From positions 69,692,944 to 69,756,943 of the forward strand of contig OX419755.1 in assembly GCA_948567375.1 (NCBI GenBank): a stretch of 64,000 nucleotides of DNA. The letters run 5' to 3'. Under the pieces are notes generated by a model. That model did not search any database. It was not told where the DNA came from and worked only from the letters and a program-made list of their open reading frames with translations. The DNA comes from Lunularia cruciata. Its lineage: Eukaryota; Streptophyta; Marchantiopsida; Lunulariales; Lunulariaceae. Position 1 is the first letter of the stretch, and every line of letters starts with the position of its first letter. Both the position numbers and the translations under genes were made by a program. This document shows, one piece after another, positions 56,901 through 64,000 of this stretch.

Positions 56901-59900
56901 TGCTCTTTCTACTCGGGTCTATACTTATCTTTCGCTTCTGGCTCTTCATGTCGATTTCATTTCTCTTCTTGCACTTTTGTTATGTTTCCGCTGTGTAATT
57001 GGAGGCCTTTGGTATATCGGTTTTACTCTCCATTTGTTTCCATGTTAGGTTTATTTCTGCTATCGTTTGATCAGAGGATTGACATATTGCTTACTTTACA
57101 TATCTTGCATCTCATTTGCATTTAATGAGTTCTGGATCCCCCGTTCCTCGAACGGCTTCTGTCCTCGTTTTGCTACTATCCTGCTACTTGTATATAGGTG
57201 TTACTCTTGAAACAATTGATCTTTCGCATTTGATCTGTTAGATTCTTTACCTTATTTAGGGTTTCATTGCTCATCTCGATTTGCACATATCATGTTTACA
57301 TTTCATATACACCATTTGCACGTAATGAGTTCTGGATCCTCCGATTTTTGAACGGCTTCAGCTCTCATGTCTGAATATATATATATACTGGTTGTGTTTT
57401 AGGCCTCATGTGTCCATAGCACATGCTGCGATATACTCTATCCGGTCGGTCTTCTAACGCTTCGCACTACATCCCCGTTCTCTGAACTATTTCCAGGCTT
57501 CTTTCTTCTCACCTAAACCAGTTTTAGTTGCGTTTGTCTCAGCCATAATTACTTACTCTCCTTTCTCACACCGTGCTCCACTCCAACTATCTCCAGCACC
57601 TACTTTCTTTCTTCGCATACCTGTCTGCCTGTCCCACGGATCTTCCAAGACTTTAGATTTCAAGGCTTCTTCTCGAATTCCAGACTTCAGTTTAACCGAA
57701 TCTTTTCTCGCCTGGCTCGTTTGGTCGTCAATTCCCTGTGGTGTTCATTTCTATACATGTGTTGTTTATCTGTTAACGTTTACTCAATGCATGCTACGGG
57801 TGTTGCTCTTTAGATGTTATTAGGTTGAGTTTACTTCTGCTTACATTCGATCAGGTGTATCCATTTCATCGCCTTTCCAGGTTTTATACTAGTTTCGACT
57901 TGCACATGTTTTGCATATATTCCATATCATGCAAATGGGTATATGCATATACCCATTTGCATTCAATGAGTTCTGGATCTCCCGTTCCTCAAACGGCTTC
58001 TGTCCTCATTTTCCTATATCCTTTCAGCACATTTGATTCACTGCAAATTTAAAATTCTATACGTTCTTTCTAAATACTGAAACTCAACTCTTCTGCCATC
58101 CATACTTCCTTCCCGATTGTTCCTCTCCCTCTGCACAATTGATGTCTTCAATCGTACTCACCACTTTTTATCATCTAATGGCTGCACTGAATGCAGATGT
58201 CCAGTTCTCGGTCAGATACATATCGGTGTCACCATACCGCTCATTGTTGGTACTTATATCAACTCTTCCTAAAAGACATATGGCAAGTGTAATCGAATAG
58301 TGTTGTCTCCATCTGAGTGTGCAGGTGAGAGATGAACTTGAACAGTTATTGGATGACGACGAAGATATGGCTGACCTCTTTTTAACAAGAAAGATGGTCG
58401 GAGCTAGCTCGCCAACCGCAACATCTGTGGTACCAAGTTGGGTGCCAGCATCTCCAACAATAGGGTCACGAATATCTCGTGCTAGCAGAGCCAGCACTGT
58501 TACATCATACGGACATGGATCAGATGATGTTGAAGAACTGGAGATGTTGCTGGAGGTACAACATTTGCAGGAAGACTCTATTTTATCGACTGCTACTCAT
58601 GTTTTATGCTGATGTGGACATAGCATAGGTGCTGGTGGTCCACTCAAATATATACAATTGGTGCTCGCTCTTTCCACTTGATTTTCGTGACTACGAGCAA
58701 GAACCAAATCACCTATTTAAGTACTTTCATGTTCTTTGCAGGCGTACTTCATGCAGATCGATGGCACGTTGAATAAAGTTACTACAGTTAAGTATGATCA
58801 TGTGTATATTTACCTGTCCTTTCAGCAAGGACCCTCAAAGGTTCCAGGGATGCACCACTTGTTTACACTTCTTTTTGCGTGCTTACAGCTCCGGGAATAT
58901 ATCGATGACACGGAGGATTATATCAACATTCAGGTATCGTCAGCAGGCACCCTATCATTCTTTCTATAGCAATTATGCACCACCGGAGGCCTGGCGTGGT
59001 GGCATATTTGCTGGGGTTTTAAAACCTCACTTCACGAGCAAATCTCTCAATGAACCAGTACAGAGTTTTTGGCCAACTAGATAGACTATTAGAACATTTC
59101 AGTGCTTTTAATATTGGTGGTACCACCAAACCGAGGTGGTGGTTCGGTGGTTGTATCATGAAATGTCAAAGGGCTTGAGATTTCTCCAGGTCAATGTATC
59201 GTTCGCTCTCCAAATATGCCCGTTTATCCGGGTGGTGAAACATTTCCTGCAGAGCAATTTTGGATGAGTTCAAGTTATATGAAGTTCTACTTTATACTCT
59301 AAACTCCCAGCGCCTTTTAGTCTGCAGCTTCTCTCTAACAGTCTTTTCTGCTGTGTTGACTTGTTTATGCAGCTAGATAATCACCGCAATCGCCTTATTC
59401 AGGTCCCTTTTGATCTCTCGCATAGTTCATACACATTTTGTGATGGCTCAGATTTACACTGGATAAGTACTGTCGAGGTGGATGTGAAGTTTATGATCTC
59501 TTGTCCTCCTTAGAAACTAGATAGTGCCATACCTGCTATTTAAGGTCATGTTGAATAAGTCCTTGTATCATTACACTTTGTGATCTGCAGTTGGAACTCA
59601 TCCTAAGCTCCGCAACGGTGGTGATGGCGATATATTCTCTGGTGGCCGCAATATTCGGGATGAATCTGCCATATAAATGGAATGAAGGGTATGGCTACGT
59701 GTTCAAATGGGTAAGTTTCTGCGGTGATTGTCCTGATCCCAGCCGTCATGTTTGATGTGATAATTTTTATTCAGTTGTGTGATTCTACAGTCGAATCTTA
59801 TACCTGTAGTGGTACCGAACAGGTGGTCATTCTTGGTGGTGCAGGGAGCTTGTCCATGTTTTTGATGGTTTTGGGTTGGGCACGCTACAAACGGCTAATT

Positions 59901-59909
59901 GGAACGTGA
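53991..59909 (+). CDS. MRS2-like: MRS2/CorA-type magnesium transporter, 11 exons, 406 aa
   Basis: Membrane Mg2+ channel of the CorA-MRS2-ALR family (MGT in plants). Exons: 53991-54230, 54547-54576, 55224-55419, 55558-55679, 55837-55911, 58325-58555, 58742-58786, 58889-58933, 59373-59402, 59591-59710, 59823-59909. They sum to 1221 bp, stay in frame, and end TGA. Conserved parts: [20 protein letters not shown], then [20 protein letters not shown] (exon 1), [10 protein letters not shown] (exon 2), [20 protein letters not shown] (exon 4), [20 protein letters not shown] (exon 6), [15 protein letters not shown] (exon 8) and [10 protein letters not shown] (exon 9). TM1 carries the family hallmark GMN (residues 361-363, AAIFGMN, exon 10); TM2 is in exon 11. 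Introns are GT-AG except intron 1, which starts GC. ATG 53991 is chosen because it gives the family-like N-terminus. No disabling mutation seen. Target membrane (plasma, chloroplast, tonoplast or ER) cannot be told. Confidence 0.9.
54231..54546 (+). other. Intron 1 of MRS2 with GC-AG boundaries
   Basis: Exon 1 ends CTGGAG and the intron begins GCATTT; the acceptor is TTTTGCAG. Coding continuity (AIVLNLE to [10 protein letters not shown]) requires this junction, and no GT nearby gives the same protein. Confidence 0.75.
56450..56550 (+). repeat. Tandem E-tail units in intron 5
   Basis: Units with TCTGCTCTCATCTACCTATA and TCCTTTCAGCA repeat two to three times. The same words follow the E hairpin at 56715-56750 and 57996-58030. 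Confidence 0.7.
56600..56750 (+). mobile_element. E-family 3' end, copy E2
   Basis: Contains the upstream TTACATTCGATGCACTCTAA block and a hairpin CCGTT-CCTT-AATGG at 56701-56714, followed by GGCTTCTGCTCTGATCTACC. Confidence 0.65.
57040..57185 (+). mobile_element. E-family 3' end, copy E3
   Basis: GAGTTCTGGATCC followed by the perfect hairpin CCGTTC-CTC-GAACGG (57141-57155) and GCTTCTGTCCTCGTTTT. Confidence 0.65.
57240..57390 (+). mobile_element. E-family 3' end, copy E4
   Basis: GAGTTCTGGATCCTCCG with a weakened hairpin (57341-57355), then GCTTCAGCTCTCATGTCTGA and an (AT)n tail (57374-57387). Confidence 0.6.
57820..58035 (+). mobile_element. E-family 3' end, copy E5
   Basis: GAGTTCTGGATCTCC, hairpin CCGTTCCTCAAACGG (57982-57996), then GCTTCTGTCCTCATTTTCCT and ATATCCTTTCAGCAC. 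Preceded by the 34-bp palindrome at 57929-57962. Confidence 0.65.
57929..57962. repeat. 34-bp perfect palindrome
   Basis: Left arm ATGCAAATGGGTATATG and its exact reverse complement, with no spacer. It lies in intron 5, ending 19 bp before the E5 hairpin. Confidence 0.95.
59114..59129. repeat. 16-bp perfect palindrome in intron 8 of MRS2
   Basis: TTGGTGGTACCACCAA, followed by further GGTGGT/ACCACC words up to 59152 that allow alternative pairing. Confidence 0.8.
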
Positions 59910-61049
59910 GGATGGATGTCATAAGCGAATTGAAAGCTGAGATCACTTACTTCAGGATTAGTTAACCGAGTTTTTGATACTGTACTATTCATTCATATTT
60001 GATCGTAGGCAATGACTTAGGCTTAGTCGTAATGTTCCTTGTTTATCTGGTGCCGTTCATTGGATATTCTTTCTAGCTGTACAAATCAGTGCTGATCTTA
60101 ATATCAAGAGGTCCTCCATAAATCCAAAGTTCACCATTACTTTTTTGGGGTAGGGGACTTGGAGTCTTGCTTTGAAGCTGTTGGGAGATTTACCGTGAAC
60201 ATACGAGGACACTCTAGATAGGACCTTTCCCTGGTCCGTTAGAGATGGAACTTAGATTTAAAGAGGGCGAAATAGATGGAAAGAAAACCTGAGTGAATGA
60301 AATCATCCACTTGAGCACCCTAAACTAAATCATCCACTTAATCAAAATCATTTTAGTTTGCAATGTAGAAGCACTACCATGGCAAGATGGAAAAGCGAAG
60401 CGAATTTGAGTCGAAAGGAAATATGGAGTGCAAACCGTAGGCGAGATAAGCCTCATTAGCGAAGAAAGCAAATACAAAGCTAACGAATACTGCTGTGCAA
60501 TAGAAAAGGTCGAAGAAGGGGATTCTCGTGCGTGCAAAGTAAACAAGCACGGAAAGGAACATGCGATAAAAGAACTTGGGCGAGTGAAGAGGTCTCCTTT
60601 GTAAATAGAGGAATGGCCTTCGCCCTTAGGTGATTCGTTTCAATTATTGTATAGTTGGCGACTAAGACCCATCATAAGAGTATATTGTCCACTTGGGTTT
60701 TGAGAATTATTTGAGTTCATCTAGGCTTGTTTCCAAATGGTTTTTGGATTTCCGACGGTACCTCTCATCGTACCATTATGTAACTTTTGGAATCTGGAAT
60801 AGAAAATATTCAAATGAATCGATAATGTGTAGATGTTTGAGCCAATATATTACGGAGACGATCAAACAGAAGTACAAGATTAGAAATGCAGAATAAGTGA
60901 AACAGGACAATAAATTACACAGGACAAAGAATTGTGGTCAACTCAAAGAGATAAATCATTCACCTATAAATAAACAAATTAGTAATAAATTATCAATAGA
61001 TATTTTGAAAATCATCATATTCTAAATATCAGAGGTATATATATATATG
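59910..61049. other. Downstream region of MRS2, no further gene seen
   Basis: 3' UTR and intergenic DNA. Short frames only; none shows recognisable motifs. A poly(A) signal for MRS2 cannot be assigned. Confidence 0.4.
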
Positions 61050-61068
61050 TATATCATTATGAAACATA
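61050..61068. repeat. Target-site duplication of E6, left copy (19 bp)
   Basis: TATATCATTATGAAACATA, identical to 62234-62252. Confidence 0.85.
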
Positions 61069-62233
61069 GTGATAGTTTTTCCCTTAAACTCAAATACCAT
61101 TCCGTGACTCCTGAAGTGGATAAATATACACGGCCTACCAGTATTTGCCATGTGGACTTTGATAGTTTGCTTATGGACACATGGGCCCACCTAGTCCTTC
61201 ACTTCATACTAGGCTGATTTTGCATCCATTCTTTGCACTTTCACTAGATTCCCTCACTCATTTCAGTGCTTTTATTTGTTTCTCTGTTTTCCTTTGTTTC
61301 TCCTTTTTGAGTTGCCTAGTCCTCTCCCATGTAACGGCGATGTTTCTTGCTCCACCCTTGTATCACTCATGCACCTTTGCTTCATTATTTCTCTTTGTTA
61401 TGTCTTGGATTTTCTCTCTAGTAATGCATGTTTGTGATTTTTGGGATCGATCAGGTATGTCTCGTCTTCTTCCCTCTTACTCATGTGGATTCTTTTCTTT
61501 CGTGCATGATACTCATTATGTGGTTGAGACTTCTGTGCTTATTTCTGTACCTACACTTCTGCTTGCCCTTTACTTCCACATTTCAATTTTGGTTCTTCTG
61601 TTCTTTCAACACTCCCACTACTTATGAGCGGCACTTTAGGGGAGCAACCGAGTTTGCCTTGGCACTCATGAGTTTTTGAGCAGAAACTCGGTACGAGGGG
61701 TACTCACAATTGGTCAGCTACTTCCACATTGCATGAGGCACTAATGAAGTCACATGTGTTTTCGTGCATGTTTACTATGGCCGCCTTGTGCTTCCCTTGG
61801 CTGTTTAGCGTCTCAGGACTCCAGCGTCCATAGCGCTGGTTGTGATATACTCTATATCATGTCCTCCTATGCTTCACTCTCATTACCCTTTGACCTATTT
61901 ATGCAGCCACATCATTTGAGAACTCTTGTTTTGTTCCACTCTTCCATTCCCCAGCTAATTCCCTCCCTAGTATTTTCCCCTTCGCTCTTTGATTGCTTTT
62001 TGCTTTGCACTCTCGTATCTACAATGTTCTTACCCGACTCCAGCCGTACGCCATTGGTTATTTTCAATTTGTTTCAATTACGCTTTTGCTGCAAGTTACA
62101 TTCAATGCATTCTACATTAGGGATTTCACACTACTCTAGCATTGTGATTCATGTACATATTGTTATTAATCATTTGCACTTCATGAGTTCTGGATAACCC
62201 GTTCCCAAAACGGCTTACGTTCTCGTATACCAA
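61069..62233 (+). mobile_element. Complete E-family retroposon E6 (1165 bp)
   Basis: Bounded by an exact 19-bp direct repeat, so it is a complete insertion made by target-primed reverse transcription or a similar process. Pyrimidine-rich plus strand. The right part has blocks shared with E1 (AGTTTTTGAGCAGAAACTCG at 61671; GTCCATAGCGCTGG at 61826; TTCGCTCTTTGATTGCTTTT at 61980). The 3' end has GAGTTCTGGATAACC, hairpin CCGTTCCCAAAACGG (62199-62213), then GGCTTACGTTCTCGTATACC. No LTRs and no A-tail. The open frames inside (for example 61181-61627) are Phe/Leu/Ser/His-rich artefacts of CT composition. Non-autonomous. Confidence 0.8.
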
Positions 62234-62252
62234 TATATCATTATGAAACATA
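62234..62252. repeat. Target-site duplication of E6, right copy (19 bp)
   Basis: Identical to 61050-61068. Confidence 0.85.
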
Positions 62253-62329
62253 TATCGTTATATAATATACATAATGGTTAATATTTTATGTTATAAAAAT
62301 ATAATTAATATGTAATTAATATATAATTT

Positions 62330-64000
62330 AAATTATTATGATAATTATTCACATTCCATTTGAATTAAATTTCACTCAAATCATCTTAAACTTTGTGGTC
62401 TATCTATAATGGACCTTGGTTACAATTAAATTATATTTACTCTAATCAAGATGTGATGTTCATCAATTTTTGTCCATCATATCCATGAGTTTGACAGTTC
62501 TACCTTAGGTAAATGAGGTCTCTAGAGTTGCACCTTGAAGGTATACCGCTTGGTTCAATTTGGCTCTATAGTCCTAACTACACCATTGACGACAAAACTA
62601 GTGATGCAAATGGTATAGATGACAATGGGTCTCATGGTGTGATCAATAGTTTTAGCACAAAAGTTGGCCATTGTTAAGTAGTCTATGAGCAACTACTAAT
62701 ATAAGTATGATTGTTAAGATTATCACTCTAATGTCCAAGAAAATTAGCTTTGGCATTACAAATATATTGACAATTATTGTGCGTATATACATTGCTACAC
62801 CGTTGTCAACATCATATATTATAGAAGCATAACGTATACACAAATCATACATAAATTCTAAAGTACCACAATTGTCACCCTAGCTAGCATTTAGGTCTCT
62901 CTAACTCTAGAGAGCTATCTACTCCAAATATGTGATATGTCATAAGGTAGGCAAAGATCAAGAGGCCAAGTGCTATCAAAGCACATTGTTAATCCCTTGT
63001 CTACAATCTATATCACATAAAGAATGGATTAACTATAGGTCGAGTACATCAAAGACATATCTATTGTCCTCGAAGAACCTCCGTGAGAGGAGTCATCAAA
63101 TATATGATACACCATCCTTTAAAATAAATATCATACAATAACATTGTAGCAACTCCACCAAAATAGCCATATAACATACATTGCAAGCCTATAGGTACAA
63201 CTGTCAAGCTTAGATCTGCATGCCATCAATGTTTGGGAAGTGGCATTATGCACAATTGTGCACATGATCCTTCCAAAAAATACCATCATGCATTTCCAAC
63301 ATGAGGACTGCAAAAGGCAAAACCTCACACATTCTCAAGATAGTGTGGCATGTAGTTACATCAAGTGTAGTTGGTGCAATTTGCTATAGATATACATAAT
63401 CACACAAATGAGTCAATGGATCAAAGGTTTATAGCCTCTTTCATGAATAGCAGATGAATCAATGGATCAAAGGATCAAAGGTTTATAACCTCTTCCATGA
63501 ATAGTAGCATAGCATAAGGTATCCTATGTTGAGCAATTGCTAAGTTCTCAAAGTCTATCCACATCGCTCTCTGAAAGGTCTATGCATGTTGAGAACATGT
63601 TCTTACCCATAGATTTGGATCATCTAGGTCCAAAACTACAATAACATCATGAAAAATAGCTATTGGTAAATCTGGAACTTGTCCATATAATAGAAAGTAA
63701 AGAGAGAAGGATGTTAAGGAGACATGCAAGGTGAACGGATAGCCCATGGTCAACCAAGATAATTGGAGATCCCAATATCCCAAGTGACCTCTCTACAAAT
63801 GTCTTTACACAATCTTCTCTTCATTGCATGAACTCTCTTTGCTAAGCCATCTCTCTTAAGGTGATCTTGGGATGTAATATGGTGATCAATCAAGGTCTTG
63901 TCACACTTGAAACTCTCCAAAGAACTCTACCTGATCAATAAAAACCTCAATTGATGCACCAAAGTGACTTAGAACCCAATCCAAGAATGAGTAAGCTATC
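62330..64000 (-). mobile_element. Second element A copy (A2), 3' part, cut by window edge
   Basis: Minus strand. 3' LTR about 62870 to 62340, starting TGTGGTACTTTAGAATTT. Upstream (higher coordinates): PHD segment at 63210-63060, reading FGGVATMLLYD and FKGWC but with most Cys codons changed; the WKDH-type block with an intact ICMVCKIVHNATSQTLMA-like region (about 63290-63220); and the integrase C-terminal part, with YFLLYGQVPDLP and LDLDDPNLWVRTCSQHA (63590-63700). Several C-to-T and G-to-A changes. The methyltransferase region would lie beyond the right edge. Confidence 0.75.
62340..62870 (-). repeat. A2 3' LTR
   Basis: Reverse complement is collinear with 17596-about 18110: ATGTATGATTTGTGTATACG, TGATGTTGACAACGGTGTAG, ATAGACTACTTAACAATGG and later CTTCAAGGTGCAACTCTAGA blocks. 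Diverged by many transitions. Confidence 0.65.

Larger units (their letters stand above)
55912..58324 (+). other. Intron 5 of MRS2 (2413 bp) containing E-family repeat ends
   Basis: By far the longest intron; the other nine are 102-647 bp. Its excess length consists of pyrimidine-rich repeat DNA with four hairpin-type E ends (56701, 57141, 57341, 57982), a short tandem of the E tail (56450-56550) and a 34-bp palindrome (57929-57962). Donor AAG|GTAATG, acceptor TGTGCAG|GTG. Confidence 0.75.

Noticed and set aside
61181-61627. 148-codon hydrophobic ORF
   Set aside because: Lies inside retroposon E6; Phe/Leu/Ser/His composition follows from pyrimidine bias, and E1 does not conserve the frame.
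62150-62235. Helitron 3' end as explanation for the E hairpin
   Set aside because: A hairpin is present but no CTRR terminus follows at the expected distance, and the 19-bp target duplication is not compatible with Helitron insertion between A and T.
1-64000. CRISPR arrays, bacterial operons, riboswitches, rRNA or tRNA genes
   Set aside because: None recognised by eye; the short tandem repeats seen are minisatellite or transposon-internal, without spacers of CRISPR type.

Overview
The window is nuclear DNA of a land plant. It is AT-rich, dominated by decayed and nested LTR retrotransposons, and carries two plant genes that look intact: a single-exon BYPASS1/ROH1-like gene (31186-32289) and an 11-exon CorA/MRS2-type magnesium transporter (53991-59909, 406 aa). 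No bacterial or organellar signature was seen. The combination of a methyltransferase-bearing Ty3 element, a Penelope-like reverse transcriptase and hairpin-ended retroposons fits a non-flowering plant better than a typical angiosperm, but the species cannot be fixed from sequence alone.

Main discovery: the Ty3/gypsy-like element 'A' (about 925-18145) carries, between protease and reverse transcriptase, a cytosine-5 DNA methyltransferase domain (about 13040-14010; motif I, PCQ, ENV and motif VIII visible). After the integrase, where chromoviruses have a chromodomain, it has a C4HC3 PHD finger (17287-17426). It is thus a retroelement that encoded both a DNA-methylation writer and a putative histone-tail reader. 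The copy is dead. The methyltransferase frame holds 12 stops, each one C-to-T step from a sense codon, and no frameshift. A second copy (A2) enters from the right edge on the minus strand (about 62330-64000) with a decayed PHD segment, and a small third fragment lies at 26215-26450.

Layout. 1-829: end of a B-family element. 925-5208 and 12601-18145: element A, split by element B1 (5214-12595, target duplication AGTAT). 18425-18725: LTR of family D. 18726-23999: chromovirus C1. 24000-26030: minus-strand B-family fragment. 26700-27600: hairpin-ended retroposon E1 (minus). 28484-29240: Penelope-like RT remnant (minus) beside an (AT)n tract. 30880-32290: BPS1-like gene. 36030-42345: two more B-family copies, one holding a solo D LTR with target duplication TCAAG and a perfect heat-shock element. 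43738-49990: chromovirus C2 with two LTRs and a chromodomain. 50000-53000: mostly featureless AT-rich DNA. 53991-59909: MRS2 gene, whose 2.4 kb intron 5 holds several E-family ends and a 34-bp perfect palindrome. 61069-62233: complete E retroposon with a 19-bp target duplication. 62330-64000: A2.

The elements illustrate different strategies: A (methyltransferase plus PHD), C (chromodomain), D (heat-shock-type promoter), B (gag-like proteins but no recognisable pol) and E (non-coding retroposon whose 3' end resembles that of the Penelope-like remnant).
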